Counted from the first letter of the stretch, positions 24,601 to 36,212 are shown. The stretch: 64,000 nucleotides of DNA from Streptomyces griseus subsp. griseus (GCF_003610995.1 NZ_CP032543.1:3286001-3350000); one strand, 5' to 3'. Numbers and translations: made by a program. The notes: generated by a model not told the origin, from the sequence alone.

Positions 24601-27600
24601 GATCGGTGCCGGTGCGGGCGCCGCGCGCCCAGAAGGGCTCACGCCGGAACGCGTACGTCGGCAGATCGATCCGCCGCGCGCCGCTGCCGGCGTAGAACTC
24701 CCGCCAGTCGACCGGGACATGGCGGGTGTGCGCGAGGGTCAGCGCGGTGACGGCCTCGGTGGGCTCTTCACGTTCGCGGCGGGCCAGCGGCAGGAACGCG
24801 GCCTCCGCCGTGTCGGGCAGGCAGGCCGGGCCGAGGGCGGACAGGACGGCGTCCGGGCCGACTTCGAGGTAAGTGGTGACGCCCGCGCCGTGCAGGGTCC
24901 GCATGCCGTCGGCGAACCGGACGGCCTCACGGACGTGCCGCACCCAGTGGCCGGGGTCGGCGAGCTCCTCGGGGGTGACGATCCGGCCGGTCAGGTTCGA
25001 CACGACGGGTACGGCCGGCGCGCTGACGGTGATCTCCGCGGCGACCCGGGCGAACTCCGCCAGCATCGGTTCCATGAGCGGCGAGTGGAAGGCGTGCGAG
25101 ACCCGCAGCCGCTTTGTGGGGCGGCGCAGGGCGGCGAAGTGGTCGGCCACGGCCTGGACGGCGTCGGCGGCACCGGACACGACGACCGCCTCCGGTCCGT
25201 TGACGGCGGCGACGGCCGCCCGGTCCCCGCACTCCGCGAGCAGTGGGAGCACCTCGTCCTCCGCCGCCCGTACGGCGATCATCGCGCCGCCCTCGGGCAG
25301 TGCCTGCATGAGCCGGCCGCGCGCGGCGACCAGCTTCGCGGCGTCCGCGAGGGTGAGGGCCCCCGAGGTGTGGACGGCGGCGATCTCCCCGACGGAGTGC
25401 CCGGCCAGCAGGTCGGGGTGGACGCCCCAGGACTCCAGGAGCCGGAACATCGCCACCTCGAAGGCGAACAGGCCGGCCTGGGTGTACTCGGTGCGGTGGA
25501 GCGCGCGCTCGTCGCCGCTGACGATCGCGCCGAGCGGCCGGTCGAGGTGGGGGTCGAGGGCGGCGAGCGCGGCGTCGTGGGCGGCGGCGAAGGCGGGGAA
25601 GGCCTGGCGCAGGCCGTCGCCCATCCCGACGCGCTGCGCACCCTGCCCGGAGAAGAGGAACGCGGTGAGCCCGGCGGGCGCGGCCGTGCCGCCGACGCTC
25701 GCGGTGAGGCCGGCCAGCTCCCGCAGGGCCCGGGCGCGGTCGGTGACGACGAGCGCGGCCCGGTGGGCCATCGCCGTCCGGGTGGTGGCCAGCGAGAAGC
25801 CGACATCGCGGACGTCGGCCTCCGGCCGCTCCGTGAGGTGCGCGAGGAGCCGCCCGGCCTGACGTGCGAGGCCCTCGGGGTCACGCGCCGACAGCAGCCA
25901 CGGTACGGGGGTGGGGACGGGTACGGGGGACGTCCCGGGACCGCCTTGGGTGCCCTGGGTGCCCTGGGTGCCCTGGGCGTCTTGGCCGTCCTGAACCCCC
26001 TGAACCCCCTGGCCGTCCTGGCCGACGCTCTCCTGGGAGGCGGCGGTCTCCCGGACGGCGAGGGCAGCGGCGGCCGGGATGGCCACCGGAGCGGCGGGCG
26101 CCTCGATGATCACGTGCGCGTTGGTGCCGCTGATGCCGAACGACGAGATCCCGGCCCGGCGCGGGCGTCCGGTCTCCGGCCACTCCTGGGCGGCGGCCAG
26201 CAGGGCGACATCTCCCGCCGTCCAATCCACCTGGGGCGACGGCTCGTCCAGGTGCAGCGACCTCGGCAGGACTCCGTGCCGCATCGCCTCCACCATCTTG
26301 ATCACTCCGGCGACGCCCGCGGCGGCCTGGCTGTGCCCGATGTTGGACTTGACCGAGCCGAGATAGAGCGGGCGGCCCGCCGGACGTTCCTGGCCGTACG
26401 TGGCGAGGACCGCCTGCGCCTCGATCGGGTCGCCCAGGGTGGTGCCGGTGCCATGGGCCTCCACGGCGTCGACGTCGGCGGGGGCCAGCCCCGCGTGGGC
26501 GAGCGCCTGCCGGATGACGCGCTGCTGGGACGGGCCGTTGGGGGCCATGAGCCCGTTGCTCGCGCCGTCCTGGTTGACGGCGCTGCCGCGCAGCACGGCC
26601 AGGACGGGGTGGCCCAGGCGCCGGGCGTCGGAGAGCCGCTCGACGACGAGGACGCCGACGCCCTCGGACCAGGCGGCGCCCTCGGCGGCGGCGGAGAACG
26701 AGCGGCACCGGCCGTCGCGGGAGAGCCCCCGCTGCCGGGAGAACTCGATGAACGTCTCCAGCGTCGACATGACCGTCACCCCGCCGACCAGCGCGGTGGG
26801 GCACTCGCCGGACCGTACGGCCTGGGCGGCCAGGTGCAGGGCGACCAGCGACGACGAGCAGGCGGTGTCCACCGTCAGGGACGGGCCTTCGAGCCCGAGG
26901 GTGTACGACACCCGCCCCGAACCGAGCGAACCTGCCGCGCTGTTGCCCGCGTAGTCGTGGTACATGATCCCGGCGAAGACGCCGGTCCTGGTGCCCTTCA
27001 GGGACGCCGGGTCGATACCGGCCCGCTCCAGTGCCTCCCACGCGACCTCCAGGAGCAGCCGGTGCTGGGGGTCGGTCGTCCGGGCCTCGTTGGGGCTGAT
27101 GCCGAAGAAGCCGGGGTCGAACTCGGCCGCGTCGTGCAGGAATCCACCGTGCCGTACGTAGCACTTGCCGGGCTTCCCGGGCTCGGGGTCGTAACTGCCC
27201 GCGAGGTCCCACCCACGGTCGCGCGGGAACTCCGTGATGGCGTCGACCCCCTCGTCCACGAGCCGCCACAGGTCCTCGGGGGAGCGCACGCCACCGGGAT
27301 AGCGGCAGGCCATCGACACGATGACGACCGGGTCGTCGGTGTCGCCCGCCGGGTCCGTCGCCGCTGCCGCGCCCTCGCCGGGGGCGGTGTCGCGCTCACC
27401 GGCGAGCAGGTCGTCGAGGTGGTCGGCGACGGCGCGGGTGTTGGGGTGGTCGAAGACGAGGGTGGACGGCAGCCGCAGTCCGGTCACGGAGGTGAGCTGG
27501 TTGCGCAGTTCGGTCGCGGTGAGGGAGTCGAAGCCGAGCTCGGTGAAGGCCCGGTCGGGCTCGACGCCGGCGGCGGTGCCGTGCCCGAGCACCACGGCTA

Positions 27601-30600
27601 CCTGGGCGCGGACCAGCTCCAGCAGGGCGCGCGACCGTTCCTTCGGGGCCAGCCCGGCCAGCTCGTCGATCACCGCGGGGGCGCCGGAGGCAGCCGCCGC
27701 GGCGGCGCGCGGCCGGGGCCGCACCAGGCCGGAGAAGAGGGACGGCAGCGTGTCCGGCGCCGCCCGCAGAGCGGCCAGGTCCAGGCGGACGGGCAGCAGG
27801 CAGGGGACGTCGGTGGCGAGGGCGGCGTCGAGGAGGGCCAGGCCCTGTTCCGGGGTGAGCGGTTCGACGCCGGAGCGGCTCATGCGCCGCAGGTCGGTAC
27901 CGGCGAGGGTGCTCGCCATGCCGTCGCCGTCGGCCCACAGCCCCCAGGCGAGGGACCGGGCCGGCAGGCCGAGCGCCGCGCGGTGGGCCGCCAGGGCGTC
28001 CAGGAAGGCGTTGCCCGCCGCGTAGTTGGCCTGGCCGGGGTTGCCGAGGGCGCCCGCGACGGACGAGAAGAGCACGAAGGCGGAGAGGTCCAGGTGGCAG
28101 GTCAGCTCGTGCAGGTTCCATGCGGCGTCGGCCTTCGCCCGCAGCACGGCGGCCAGTCGTCCGGGGGTCAGCGAGCCGATCGTGGCGTCGTCCAGCACCC
28201 CCGCGCAGTGCACGACGGCGCTGGGCCGGTGCCGCTCCACGAGGGCGGCGGCCGCCTCGCGGTCGGCCAGGTCGCAGGCGGCGAGGGTCACCTCGGCGCC
28301 CAGAGCCGCCAACTCCTCGCGCAGCGCCCCGGCACCGGGTGCGTCGGCGCCGCGCCGGCCGGCCAGGACGAGGTGCCGGACGCCGTGCCGGGTGACGAGA
28401 TGGCGGGCCACCAGAGCGCCGAGCGTGCCGGTCCCGCCGGTGAGGAGCACGGTGCCGTCGACGGGCCCGTACGGGGAAGAGGACGCGGCGACCGGTTCGC
28501 CGTGGCCCTCGCCGTCCGCCGGGGGCGCGGCCGGGACGCGGGTCAGCCGAGGGGCCCACAGAGCGCCGTTCCGTACGGCGGTCTCCGCCTCGCCCGAGGC
28601 GACGAGCGCGACCACGTCGACCCCCGCTCCCGCGCCCACCCCCGTAACGGTGTCGGTCAGGAGGATCCGCCCCGGGTTCTCCGCCTGGGCGGCCCGGACC
28701 AGCCCTCGTACCGCGGCCCCCGCCAGATCGGTGACGTCCTCGCCGGGCAGGGCGACCGCGCCGTGGGTGACGACGAGCAGCCGGGACGCGGCGAACCGCT
28801 CGTCGGCCAGCCACTCCTGGAGCACCCCGAGGGCCTCGGCCGTCGCGGTCCGCGCACCGGCCGCCGCATCGGCGGACGATGTGGGGCTGTGCCACACCAG
28901 AACGGCCGACTCCCGGGCCGCTTCGGTCCCTTCGCGGTCGTGCCAGGCCACCACGGGGCCGGTCCAGGACGCCTGGCCGACCGGCGCGGGCACCCAGGTG
29001 ACGGAGTACAGCGCACCCCGGGGGGCCTCCTCGGTCCACCGCTCCACGGCGACCGGCCGGGAGACGAGGGAGGCGACCGAGAACACCGGCCGGCCCGTCA
29101 CGTCCGCGCCGGTGACGGCGATGCTGTCGGTGCCGGACGGCACGATCCGCACGCGCAGCCGGGTGGCGCCGACGGCGTGGACGCGGACCTGCTGCCAGGC
29201 GAAGGGGAGCAGGGTCCCCCGCGCGTCTCCGGAGGACGCCGTCCCGCCACCGTGCTCGGCGTCGTCCGGCGTCTCGGCCAGAAGGGTGCCGTGCAGGGCC
29301 GCGTCCAGCAGGGCCGGGTGGAGGTCGAAGCGCTCCGCGTCGGCGTGCGCGGACTCCGGGAGCGCCACCTCCGCGTACGTCTCGTCGCCCCGGCGCCAGA
29401 CGGCCGTGAGGCCCCGGAAGGCCGGCCCGTAGTCGTAACCGAGGGCGAACAGCCGGTCGTACGCACCGTCGAGGGCGACGGGGACAGCGCCCTCCGGCGG
29501 CCAGGCCGCCGTGCCGGCCGGGGGCTCGGCCGACAGCGGCGCCCCTGGGACGACCACGCCCTCGGCGTGCAGGGTCCAGGGCGTCTCGTCGCCGATGGCC
29601 TCGGGCCGCGCGTACACGGCTACGCTCCGCGCCCCGGCGGCGTCCTCGGTGCCGACCCGGACACGCAGGCGCACCCCGCCGTGCGGGGGGAGCACCAGCG
29701 GTGCGCGCAGGGTGAGCTCATCGAGTACGTCACAGCCGAACTCACCGCCCGCACGCAGCGCCAGGTCGACCAGACCAGCGCCGGGGAAGAGGACGGTCTC
29801 CCCCATCCGGTGGTCGCCGAGCCAGGGTTGGGCCTCTACGGACAGCCGCCCGGTCAGGACGAGCCCACCGCTGTCCGGAAGCGTCACGGACGCGCCGAGC
29901 AGGGGGTGATCAGCCGTGTCGAGACCGAGCGCCTCGGGGTCCGCTCCGGCGCGCTCAGGGAGAAGCCAGTACCGCTGGTGCTGGAAGGCGTACGTGGGCA
30001 GGTCGACCCGCCGGGCGCCGGTGCCGGTGTAGTACGCGGCCCAGTCGACCCGTACGCCACTGACGTGCAGCCGGGCGAGCGCCGACACCGTCGTCGTAAC
30101 CTCCGCACGTCCCTTACGCACCAACGGCACCAACACCGCCGCATCCGAGGTCACCGACTGCTGCGCCATCCCGCTCAGCACACCATCCGGGCCGATCTCC
30201 ACATACGAGAGGACGCCACGCGCTTCGAGATGACTGACGCAGTCCGCGAACCGCACCGCCTCGCGGACGTGCCGCACCCAGTACCCGGCCGTCGCGACCT
30301 CCGAGGACACCTCACCCGTGACACCCGACACCAACGGGACCTTCGGGGCACTGAACGACAGCCCGGAGACGACCTTCTCGAACTCCGCGAGCATCGGCTC
30401 CATCAAAGGCGAATGGAACGCGTGCGAGACCCGCAGACGCGAGGACTTCCGCCCCTGCGCCGTGAATACTTCCGCGATCTTCGCCACCGCATCCTCGACG
30501 CCCGAAACCACCACCGAACGCGGCCCGTTCACCGCAGCGATACTCACCAAATCGGACAACAGCGGCATGACCTCGGCTTCCGTCGCCTCCACCGCCACCA

Positions 30601-32650
30601 TCGCGCCACCCTCAGGCAACGCCTCCATCAACCCACCACGCGCCACGATCAGTTGAGCCGCATCAGAGAGGGAGAACACCCCCGCCACGTGCGCGGCGGC
30701 GATCTCGCCCACCGAGTGCCCGGCCAGGAAGTCCGGCCGCACACCCCAGGACTCCGCCAGCCGGAACAGCGCCACCTCCACCGCGAACAACGCCGGCTGC
30801 GCCATCCCCGTACGATTCAACGCATCTTCGTCCGCACCCCAGATGACCTCCTGCAGCGAGCGACCCAAGTGCACGTCCACCGCAGCGAGCACGGCGTCGA
30901 ACGCCTCCGCGAACACCGGATACGCCTCGTACAGCTCACGGCCCATCCCCAACCGCTGCGCGCCCTGACCCGTGAACAGGAACGCCGTCTCACCGGCCGA
31001 ACGGCCCACACCCCGAACCGCGTTCGCCGCCGAATCGCCCCGGGCCAGCGCCCGCAGGCCCGCCACCAGCTCCGTACGGTCCCCCGCCGTCACCACCGCA
31101 CGATGCTCCAGCACCGCACGCGACACCACCGACGAGAACCCCACATCCAACAACGACAGTTCCGCGCCGTCCTTCTCCACCAGCGCCAACAGCCGCTCGG
31201 CCTGAGCCGACAGCGCGACATCGCTGCGCCCCGACAGCACCACCGGCACCACCACCGGCGGCACCGCGGCCCCCACCGGCACATCAACCTCCGGGGCCTG
31301 CTCCACAATCACGTGCGCGTTCGTCCCACTCAGCCCGAACGACGACACACCCACCCGACGCGGACGCCCACGCTCAGGCCACGCACGCGCCTCCGTCAGC
31401 AGCTCAACCGCACCCGCCTCCCAGTCGACGTGAGGTGAACGCGTCCCCGCGTGCAGCGTCTTCGGCATCACACCGTGCCGGATCGCCTCCACCGCCTTGA
31501 TCACACCGCCCACACCTGCGGCGGCCTGCGTATGCGCCAGATTCGACTTCAGCGACCCCAGCCACACCGGATCATCCTCCGGACGACCCTGCCCATACGT
31601 CGCCAACACCGCCTGCGCCTCGATCGGATCACCCAGACGCGTCCCCGTACCGTGTGCCTCCACCATGTCGACATCCGTGGCGGTCAGTCCGGCGCTCTCC
31701 AACGCGGCCCGGATGACCCGCTGTTGCGACGGTCCGTTCGGTGCCGTCAGGCTGCTGGAGGCGCCGTCCTGGTTGACCGCGCTGCCCCGGACGATCGCGA
31801 GGACCGGGTGGCCGTTCTTCCGGGCGTCCGACAGACGCTCCACCAGCAGGACACCGACCCCCTCCGAGCAGCCCGTACCATCCGCCTCCGCCGCGAAGGA
31901 CTTGCACCGGCCGTCCGCCGCCATCCCCCGCTGATGACTGAAGTAGAGGAACATGTCCGGCTCCGTCATCACCGTCACACCGCCCACCAGCGCCAGCGAG
32001 CACTCGTCCGACCGGAGTGCCTGGCCGGCGAGGTGCAGGGCGACCAGCGACGAGGAGCAGGCGGTGTCGACCGTCAGGGACGGGCCTTCGAGGCCGAGGG
32101 TGTAGGACACCCGGCCCGAGACGAGGCTGCCGCCCGTGGTGGCCGCGGCCTCCGTGCCCAGGCCGTAGTCGTGGTACATCAGGCCGGCGAAGACGCCCGT
32201 ACGGCTGCCACGCAACGACAACGGGTCGATACCCGCCCGCTCCACCGCCTCCCACGACACCTCAAGAAACAACCGCTGCTGAGGATCCATCCCCAACGCC
32301 TCACGCGGCGAGATACCGAACACCTCAGCATCAAAATCACCCGCGTCGTACAGAAACCCACCCTCACGCGTCACCGAACGATCAGGACGCCCACCCACCG
32401 GGTCATACAACCCCTCGACATCCCACCCACGATCCACCGGAAACCCCGACACACCATCCCGACCCCCAGCAACCAACTCCCACAAACCCTCAGCCGACCG
32501 CACCCCACCCGGATAACGACACGCCATCCCCACGATCGCCAACGGCTCGTCGCCCGCCCTGCGTTCCGCTGCGGCGAGCCTTTTGCGCAGCTCCCGCAGA
32601 TCGGTGGTGGCTCGGCGTAGATATTCGAGAAGCTTTTCCTCGTTGCTCAC
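21686..32650 (-). CDS. PKS-C: two-module type I PKS, second module with inactive KR (beta-keto)
   Basis: 3654 residues. Module 1: KS 32550-31300, AT 30990-29960 (HAFH, malonyl), DH near 29810, KR 28450-27950 with LDD (B-type), ACP near 27540. Module 2: KS 27340-26110, AT 25665-24640 (HAFH), DH near 24490 (HxxxGxxxxP kept), KR-like region 23050-22450, ACP near 22090. In the module 2 KR the catalytic Tyr is Ser (codon 22561-22559), the following Asn is His (22549-22547) and the SS motif is SGS, so reduction is not expected and the DH has no substrate. Predicted output: alkene, then beta-ketone. The C-terminus has an ITSRLEALL helix and an [16 protein letters not shown] docking tail. Start chosen at GTG 32650 ([11 protein letters not shown]), 8 bp after AAAGG; the GTG at 32659 overlaps that site. 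It is transcribed divergently from the starter-unit island. Confidence 0.95.
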   Translation of the reverse strand: MSNEEKLLEYLRRATTDLRELRKRLAAAERRAGDEPLAIVGMACRYPGGVRSAEGLWELVAGGRDGVSGFPVDRGWDVEGLYDPVGGRPDRSVTREGGFLYDAGDFDAEVFGISPREALGMDPQQRLFLEVSWEAVERAGIDPLSLRGSRTGVFAGLMYHDYGLGTEAAATTGGSLVSGRVSYTLGLEGPSLTVDTACSSSLVALHLAGQALRSDECSLALVGGVTVMTEPDMFLYFSHQRGMAADGRCKSFAAEADGTGCSEGVGVLLVERLSDARKNGHPVLAIVRGSAVNQDGASSSLTAPNGPSQQRVIRAALESAGLTATDVDMVEAHGTGTRLGDPIEAQAVLATYGQGRPEDDPVWLGSLKSNLAHTQAAAGVGGVIKAVEAIRHGVMPKTLHAGTRSPHVDWEAGAVELLTEARAWPERGRPRRVGVSSFGLSGTNAHVIVEQAPEVDVPVGAAVPPVVVPVVLSGRSDVALSAQAERLLALVEKDGAELSLLDVGFSSVVSRAVLEHRAVVTAGDRTELVAGLRALARGDSAANAVRGVGRSAGETAFLFTGQGAQRLGMGRELYEAYPVFAEAFDAVLAAVDVHLGRSLQEVIWGADEDALNRTGMAQPALFAVEVALFRLAESWGVRPDFLAGHSVGEIAAAHVAGVFSLSDAAQLIVARGGLMEALPEGGAMVAVEATEAEVMPLLSDLVSIAAVNGPRSVVVSGVEDAVAKIAEVFTAQGRKSSRLRVSHAFHSPLMEPMLAEFEKVVSGLSFSAPKVPLVSGVTGEVSSEVATAGYWVRHVREAVRFADCVSHLEARGVLSYVEIGPDGVLSGMAQQSVTSDAAVLVPLVRKGRAEVTTTVSALARLHVSGVRVDWAAYYTGTGARRVDLPTYAFQHQRYWLLPERAGADPEALGLDTADHPLLGASVTLPDSGGLVLTGRLSVEAQPWLGDHRMGETVLFPGAGLVDLALRAGGEFGCDVLDELTLRAPLVLPPHGGVRLRVRVGTEDAAGARSVAVYARPEAIGDETPWTLHAEGVVVPGAPLSAEPPAGTAAWPPEGAVPVALDGAYDRLFALGYDYGPAFRGLTAVWRRGDETYAEVALPESAHADAERFDLHPALLDAALHGTLLAETPDDAEHGGGTASSGDARGTLLPFAWQQVRVHAVGATRLRVRIVPSGTDSIAVTGADVTGRPVFSVASLVSRPVAVERWTEEAPRGALYSVTWVPAPVGQASWTGPVVAWHDREGTEAARESAVLVWHSPTSSADAAAGARTATAEALGVLQEWLADERFAASRLLVVTHGAVALPGEDVTDLAGAAVRGLVRAAQAENPGRILLTDTVTGVGAGAGVDVVALVASGEAETAVRNGALWAPRLTRVPAAPPADGEGHGEPVAASSSPYGPVDGTVLLTGGTGTLGALVARHLVTRHGVRHLVLAGRRGADAPGAGALREELAALGAEVTLAACDLADREAAAALVERHRPSAVVHCAGVLDDATIGSLTPGRLAAVLRAKADAAWNLHELTCHLDLSAFVLFSSVAGALGNPGQANYAAGNAFLDALAAHRAALGLPARSLAWGLWADGDGMASTLAGTDLRRMSRSGVEPLTPEQGLALLDAALATDVPCLLPVRLDLAALRAAPDTLPSLFSGLVRPRPRAAAAAASGAPAVIDELAGLAPKERSRALLELVRAQVAVVLGHGTAAGVEPDRAFTELGFDSLTATELRNQLTSVTGLRLPSTLVFDHPNTRAVADHLDDLLAGERDTAPGEGAAAATDPAGDTDDPVVIVSMACRYPGGVRSPEDLWRLVDEGVDAITEFPRDRGWDLAGSYDPEPGKPGKCYVRHGGFLHDAAEFDPGFFGISPNEARTTDPQHRLLLEVAWEALERAGIDPASLKGTRTGVFAGIMYHDYAGNSAAGSLGSGRVSYTLGLEGPSLTVDTACSSSLVALHLAAQAVRSGECPTALVGGVTVMSTLETFIEFSRQRGLSRDGRCRSFSAAAEGAAWSEGVGVLVVERLSDARRLGHPVLAVLRGSAVNQDGASNGLMAPNGPSQQRVIRQALAHAGLAPADVDAVEAHGTGTTLGDPIEAQAVLATYGQERPAGRPLYLGSVKSNIGHSQAAAGVAGVIKMVEAMRHGVLPRSLHLDEPSPQVDWTAGDVALLAAAQEWPETGRPRRAGISSFGISGTNAHVIIEAPAAPVAIPAAAALAVRETAASQESVGQDGQGVQGVQDGQDAQGTQGTQGTQGGPGTSPVPVPTPVPWLLSARDPEGLARQAGRLLAHLTERPEADVRDVGFSLATTRTAMAHRAALVVTDRARALRELAGLTASVGGTAAPAGLTAFLFSGQGAQRVGMGDGLRQAFPAFAAAHDAALAALDPHLDRPLGAIVSGDERALHRTEYTQAGLFAFEVAMFRLLESWGVHPDLLAGHSVGEIAAVHTSGALTLADAAKLVAARGRLMQALPEGGAMIAVRAAEDEVLPLLAECGDRAAVAAVNGPEAVVVSGAADAVQAVADHFAALRRPTKRLRVSHAFHSPLMEPMLAEFARVAAEITVSAPAVPVVSNLTGRIVTPEELADPGHWVRHVREAVRFADGMRTLHGAGVTTYLEVGPDAVLSALGPACLPDTAEAAFLPLARREREEPTEAVTALTLAHTRHVPVDWREFYAGSGARRIDLPTYAFRREPFWARGARTGTDPAAMGLTAAHHPLLGAFVTSPDTGAAVLTGRLSLADQPWWADHDLLGTVALPTSAFVELALRAGAETGCPRLDTLTVEAQLPLPADADRELRVTVGAPDDEDRRAVGVYARPADGPELPWTLHARGVLSPAGPPPVAAAESWPPPGALPADPDEVYEALLAAGNAYGPAFRTVRSAWRLGDTFFAEAAVVGVAAGYGVSAVDDTVAVDEASEGGGTAGGDFLVHPALLDAATRIDLLAGARDGARVSARWTGVTVHGPGAPEVRIRARATGEATLSLDIADTLGNPVLTVEEVTCRPVTTAELTVGEPAGALYRVEWTAYDTAAAPDSAVRPVVRTDGDAVPALPFPAYAPDGPDDPDGPVDFLLWQVPDGPAEVLTAVREHLADALGRVRRLLVGDGDTATKLAVVTRQATGPAGTAPPAGPAGPAPLAGPAGPAGAPVTEADVHRAALRGLVRAAQSEHPDRFVLLDLDDTEASARAVPEALATGADDLVVRAGTVYLPRLVKAVPGDGTPPDLARGTVLVTGGATGAGAVLARHLVTVHGVRHLLVTGAAPAADAPDGDGHNADGPAGTDGPGVLGGLGVLGAEVTLSAVDPADRDALAALLAQIPADRPLTGVIHTAPTGPHAPITDQTPERLSEVLRPAADAAWHLHELTRDTGPLVFVMLSGSDGLVHGAGASASAAAHTFLDALARHRHGLGLPATSLAVGPWEADGTSEATRHQLAALGLPPLPADRGAALLDEALRGTEPVVYPLHLDQGALRSQADRLPPVLASLVPSAVRTGARGPGSGAELRRRLAGRGAPERARILLDVVTSQVAGLLGHASAEAVGTDRPFRELGFDSLAAVELRRRLGAVTGLALPASLVFDHPDSRAVADFLDGEIGQDGENDHDATADANRALLGMLDQLDTGLTAATPDAADRLRITSRLEALLRRWRDTHGYGTTEAVPDEDLGSVSDDELFEALDQEIGLG
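25943..26023. repeat. 9-bp tandem repeats in the KS-AT linker of PKS-C module 2
   Basis: Short direct repeats (plus strand tgccctggg and ctgaacccc) encode a Gly-Thr-Gln/Gly-Val-Gln repeat between KS and AT. The reading frame is kept. It looks like a replication-slippage expansion in a non-catalytic linker. Confidence 0.8.
32188..32548. repeat. Perfect 361-bp KS N-terminal repeat (copy in PKS-C)
   Basis: I could find no mismatch between this stretch and 44951-45311 in PKS-B. It encodes the first 120 or so residues of the KS, right after the docking helix, and its codon use (many GTG, GGT, GTT) differs from the flanking KS sequence. Confidence 0.93.
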
Positions 32651-33074
32651 CGAGCACACCTTTCTGAAGTCGCGATGTCACAGCGGGCCGTGGGTCCCGG
32701 AACAGCCGGGGAGGGCCGAGCTCCGAAAACCCGGAAGAAAGACCCGGACAGCTGGGAAAACTACGGCTGTCGCGCCTTGTCTGCCCACCCCTGAGTCGGC
32801 CGGGGGACCCCGCAAAACCGGCTCGTCCCCACCCCAGCCCACCCCAGCCCCGGGGCCGCCACGGACCGGGGCCGGGGGCGGCCCGGACCCAGGCACCTCA
32901 CCGGTCAACGGCTTTGACCTGGGCGTACGTTCACGGGCCGGGCGGAGGCGCGTCGCTTCGGCGTGCCTTAGGGGGCCGCCACCCCAGGCGATAGGGGTAC
33001 TGGCCGAGGGCGTTGTCCACTAGCGTCGGCGGCCGGAAAAGGACAGCGGCGTACGCATCGAAACCGGAGTCATC
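32651..33074. promoter_or_regulatory. Divergent promoter region between PKS-C and the starter-unit ACP
   Basis: 424 bp without a gene. It must hold the promoters for PKS-C (minus) and the ACP/ligase island (plus). It contains AGGGGT-type motifs: cacccct at 32786-32792 (AGGGGTG on the minus strand), ttaggggg at 32968-32975 followed by an accccagg arm, and ataggggtac at 32991-33000. The same motif occurs before PKS-A (61970-62022). Candidate -10 boxes are weak (TAGTTT on the minus strand near 32760; TAGCGT on plus near 33021) with no good -35, which would fit activator-dependent promoters. The middle, 32800-32930, is low-complexity C/G-rich. Confidence 0.55.
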
Positions 33075-33311
33075 ATGTGGGATGAGCAGTTCGAGGTTCT
33101 TCTGCGGAAGCAGCTCTCTTTTCTGCCCCCGGACGAAGAGATCCAGGGCGGCATGGAACTGCGCGATTACGGCCTGGATTCACTCGGCACGATCGAGTTG
33201 CTGTCCGGTCTGGAAACCGCCTACGACATACGTTTCCGGGATGAGGCACTGACGCTGGAGACGTTCCGGACGCCGGACGTCCTCTGGAAGACCGTGCAGA
33301 GCCTTCGCTGA
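33075..33311 (+). CDS. Discrete acyl carrier protein for the amino-acid starter (VinL-type)
   Basis: 78-residue stand-alone ACP. The 4'-phosphopantetheine site is Ser36 in YGLDSLGTIELL, and the length matches a single carrier domain with no fused partner. ATG at 33075 follows GGAG at 5 bp. In vicenistatin-type macrolactam pathways such an ACP (VinL) carries the 3-methylaspartate-derived beta-amino acyl group while it is decarboxylated and capped with an amino acid, before transfer to the PKS loading ACP. The nearby adenylating ligase and glutamate mutase genes make this role likely. It is acidic, as expected for partner binding. A role as a general amino-acyl carrier for a different side pathway cannot be excluded. 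Confidence 0.88.
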   Translation: MWDEQFEVLLRKQLSFLPPDEEIQGGMELRDYGLDSLGTIELLSGLETAYDIRFRDEALTLETFRTPDVLWKTVQSLR

Positions 33312-33369
33312 AGCCGGCGGCACGAGGGCGGGCTCAGGGGCAGGGACGGGACGGGGGACGGGGACGGCG

Positions 33370-34404
33370 ATGAACTCCACGTCGGTGTTGCGGCTCCGCG
33401 CGGGCGACCACGCCCGGCTGGAGGCGCTGACCCGGATGTCCACCGCGCCCGCCGCGCTGGTGCGGCGGGCACGGATCATCCTGCTCGCCGCCGGAGGCGT
33501 CTCGAACACCGAGGTCGCCGCCCGGCTGGGCGTGTCCCGGCAGACCGTGATCAAGTGGCGCACCCGGTACGCCGAGGACGGCCTGGAGGCGCTGGGCGAT
33601 CTGCCACGGCCCGGCAGGCCCGGCGTGGTCGACGAGGTCACCGTCCTGGTGGCCACGCTCGCCGACGGCGGACGGCCGCCCGCACGGCTGGCGGCCCCCC
33701 GCTGGTCCTCCCGGCTGCTCGGCGCCGAGCTGGGGCTCGCGCACTCCACCGTCGCCAAGGTGTGGCGCAAGTGGGGTGTGCGGCCGCATCTGCCGGACGC
33801 GTACCGCTTCCCCACCGTGCCCCGGCTCGCGCCGGGCGTCCACGGCGTGGTCGGCGTACTCCTCGCGCCGCCGTGGAACACGGTGGTCGTCAGGACGGGT
33901 GAGCAGACGCCCCGAGGCCTGGACGATCCCACGTTCCCGCACGGTGACGACGGGGTGCGCACCGGGTACGCCGGCGGCCCCGTACGGGGCCGTACGCCGG
34001 TCGGACCCGCGTTCCCGGCCCACGCGCCCGGAGCGTCGTCCTCGGTCCACGCGGCCGGGGCCGCACCTCTGCCCCTCGCCCCCGGAGCCGCTCCCCCGCC
34101 CCACGCGCCGTTCCTGGCGTTCCTGGACCGCACCGTCAGGCTGCACCCGCACCCCCGGCTGTCCGTCGTCGTCGACAGCAGGGCGGCCGGAGGCTCCCCC
34201 GAGGTCCGCGCCTGGCTGGCGGCCAACCCCCGGGTCAGCCTCCACCTCAACCCGGCGTTCTGCCCCTGGTCGACACTTGCCGACGTCCTCCTGGGCGTCA
34301 GCGGCCGGCAGAGGCTCCCGCACGACCCCTACGAGTCCGCGGCACCCGCACCCGTACCCGCGCACCGCGCACGCGGGCCGCGTCCGGCCGCCGCCGTCTT
34401 CTGA
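33370..34404 (+). CDS. IS630-transposase-derived helix-turn-helix protein, DDE triad degenerate
   Basis: 344 residues. The N-terminal half has two helix-turn-helix segments (about 35-66 with VSNTEVAARLGVSRQTVIKW, and about 111-137) arranged as in IS630/Tc1-type transposases. The C-terminal half still follows the catalytic fold: LLAPPWNTVVV (165-174) matches the first strand and LSVVVDSRAAG (264-274) the second. However, the first Asp is replaced (RTGEQ), the second Asp is kept (269), the final Glu is Asp (305), and a Pro/Ala-rich stretch (about 200-250) replaces part of the core. No flanking inverted repeats were seen. It sits between the ACP and ligase in the same direction. I infer a domesticated DNA-binding protein, possibly a cluster regulator; the function is unproven. 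It could also be a dying transposase that happens to stay open. Confidence 0.75.
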   Translation: MNSTSVLRLRAGDHARLEALTRMSTAPAALVRRARIILLAAGGVSNTEVAARLGVSRQTVIKWRTRYAEDGLEALGDLPRPGRPGVVDEVTVLVATLADGGRPPARLAAPRWSSRLLGAELGLAHSTVAKVWRKWGVRPHLPDAYRFPTVPRLAPGVHGVVGVLLAPPWNTVVVRTGEQTPRGLDDPTFPHGDDGVRTGYAGGPVRGRTPVGPAFPAHAPGASSSVHAAGAAPLPLAPGAAPPPHAPFLAFLDRTVRLHPHPRLSVVVDSRAAGGSPEVRAWLAANPRVSLHLNPAFCPWSTLADVLLGVSGRQRLPHDPYESAAPAPVPAHRARGPRPAAAVF

Positions 34405-34502
34405 GCCGTTCCCGCACGGACCTGTCCCGGGGACGGACACCGCCCACGGGGCGCGGACCCCGCGCCCTCACCGTCCCTCCTCTACCTCCCCGGGGCTCCA
34501 CC

Positions 34503-36104
34503 ATGGACCAGACGTCGTCGTACGCCCTTCACCACCGGTTCCTGCGCGGCCTCGCCCGCTCGCCGTACGGCACCGCCGTCAGCGCAGCCGGGACCACGCT
34601 CACCTACCGGGAACTCCACGACCAGGCGCTGACCTGGGCGGGTTCGCTACTCGCCCGCCTGCCCGCACCGCCCAAGGCGGTCGGTGTGCTGGTGGGCAAG
34701 GGCGTCGAGGCGTACACCGGCATCCTCGCCTGCCTCTACACCGGGGTGACGATGGTGCCGTTGCAGCCCGGCTTCCCGGCCCTCAGGACCCGGCAGATGA
34801 TCGAGGCGGCCGGGGTGGAGGCCCTGATCGTGGACACCGCGTCGGCCCCGGCGCTGGAGCGGCTGCGGGCGGAGGGGGTCGACCTGCCCGTACTGATGCC
34901 CGGGGCCCCCGGGACCGGCGGCGGGCCGACGACCTCGCCGGACAGCACACGGGACATCACACCGAATACCGCTCAGGACACCGTGCCCGAACCGGCATTG
35001 CGGTTGGCGGAGCCGCGGCCCGTCGCCGCCGACGACGTCGCGTACGTCCTGTTCACATCCGGGTCGACGGGCCGCCCGAAGGGGGTGCCCGTCACCCACG
35101 CGAACACCGCGCACTACTTCGGACTGCTGGACGCCCGCTACGACTTCGGTCCGCAGGACGTCTTCTCGCAGAACTTCGACCTCAACTTCGACTGCGCCAT
35201 GTTCGACCTGTTCTGCGCCTGGGGTGCGGGCGGGACGCTGCTCGCGGTGACACCGGACGCCTATCTCGGCCTGCCCGCCTTCGTCGCGGAGCACGGCGTC
35301 ACCGTGTGGTTCTCGACGCCCAGCGCGATCGCCCTGGTGCGGCGTACGGGCGGGCTGGCGCCCGGGGCGATGCCCTCGGTGCGCTGGAGCTTCTTCGCGG
35401 GCGAGGCGGTCACCTGCCAGGACGCCCAGGACTGGCAGGCGGCGGCGCCCGGGTCGGCGGTGGAGAACCTGTACGGGCCGACCGAGCTGACCATCACCGT
35501 GACCCGCCACCGCTGGTCGCCCGAGCACTCGCCGCGGATCGCCGTGGCCGGGGTGATGCCGATCGGCGAGGTGCACGCGGGCCACGCCTGGCTGCTGCTC
35601 GGCGCCGACGGTACGCCGGATGGGAAGGAGGGCGAACTCTGCGTGGCCGGACCGCAGCTGACGGCCGGTTATCTGGATGCGGCGGACGACACCGGCAGGT
35701 TCCTGGAGCGGGACGGCGAGCGCTTCTACCGGACGGGGGACCGGGTGCGCCTGGCCGAGGGCGGCGACCTCCTCTATCTGGGCCGGATGGACCAGCAGGT
35801 GCAGGTGCGTGGTGTACGGGTCGAGTTGGCCGAGGTGGACGAGGCGTTGCGCGCCTGCCCCGGGGTGCTGGACGCCGTGGCCGTGGCGCTGCCGTCGGGC
35901 CAGACCGTGGAACTGGCCGCCTTCCACACCGGTCGGCCGGTGGCGCCCGTCGCCCTCGCCCGCGAGCTGAGCCGGACGCTGCCGCGCGCCGTGATCCCCC
36001 AACACCTCTTTCACGTAGGGGAGTTCCCCCTCAACTCCAACCGGAAGATCGACCGCAGAACGCTCGTCCGGTGGGCCGAGGAAAGGCTCGGAAGAGACCA
36101 CTGA
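34503..36104 (+). CDS. Stand-alone amino-acid adenylating ligase (VinN/VinM-type)
   Basis: 533-residue ANL-superfamily enzyme that activates an amino acid with ATP and loads it on a carrier protein. Visible core motifs: A3 YVLFTSGSTGRPKG (181-194), A4 region NFDLNFDCAMFDLF (224-237) with Asp residues placed to bind an amino group, A5 NLYGPTE (322-328), A7 YRTGDRV (409-415), A8 near 424-439 and the A10 Lys (NRKID, Lys515). No carrier or condensation domain is fused. In the vicenistatin pathway VinN adenylates 3-methylaspartate for VinL, and VinM adds L-alanine to the aminoacyl-VinL; both are single A-domain proteins. The sequence alone does not tell me which this is. Its place just downstream of the discrete ACP supports that ACP as the acceptor. 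ATG 34503 has only a weak G-rich upstream site. Confidence 0.87.
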   Translation: MDQTSSYALHHRFLRGLARSPYGTAVSAAGTTLTYRELHDQALTWAGSLLARLPAPPKAVGVLVGKGVEAYTGILACLYTGVTMVPLQPGFPALRTRQMIEAAGVEALIVDTASAPALERLRAEGVDLPVLMPGAPGTGGGPTTSPDSTRDITPNTAQDTVPEPALRLAEPRPVAADDVAYVLFTSGSTGRPKGVPVTHANTAHYFGLLDARYDFGPQDVFSQNFDLNFDCAMFDLFCAWGAGGTLLAVTPDAYLGLPAFVAEHGVTVWFSTPSAIALVRRTGGLAPGAMPSVRWSFFAGEAVTCQDAQDWQAAAPGSAVENLYGPTELTITVTRHRWSPEHSPRIAVAGVMPIGEVHAGHAWLLLGADGTPDGKEGELCVAGPQLTAGYLDAADDTGRFLERDGERFYRTGDRVRLAEGGDLLYLGRMDQQVQVRGVRVELAEVDEALRACPGVLDAVAVALPSGQTVELAAFHTGRPVAPVALARELSRTLPRAVIPQHLFHVGEFPLNSNRKIDRRTLVRWAEERLGRDH

Positions 36105-36131
36105 GGGAGCACCTCCCTCTTCGAAGAGTAC

Positions 36132-36186
36132 GTGACACGCGTATGCGTACTTGATACGCTCAGCGTGTTGCGTACTCATCAGGTAC
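36132..36186 (+). promoter_or_regulatory. Exporter promoter with TetR-type operator
   Basis: A -35 box TTGATA (36151-36156) and a weak -10 ACTCAT (36174-36179) are 17 bp apart. The interrupted palindrome GCGTActtgaTACGC (36145-36159) overlaps the -35, and ACGCTcAGCGT (36156-36166) adjoins it. The 15-bp operator recurs with 13 of 15 matches on the minus strand before the tetR gene (38758-38744). Confidence 0.7.
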
Positions 36187-36212
36187 GCCAGGAAAGGACA
36201 TGGACTCTTGCC

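Noticed and set aside
25943..26023. CRISPR-like repeat array
   Set aside because: The units are 9 bp without spacers and lie in frame inside a PKS linker.
33370..34404. Functional IS630 insertion sequence
   Set aside because: The catalytic triad is broken, the C-terminus is unlike the family and no terminal inverted repeats flank the gene.
36132..36212. Alternative GTG start of the exporter at 36132
   Set aside because: It would put the coding start inside the promoter and operator palindromes and add 27 residues without family support.
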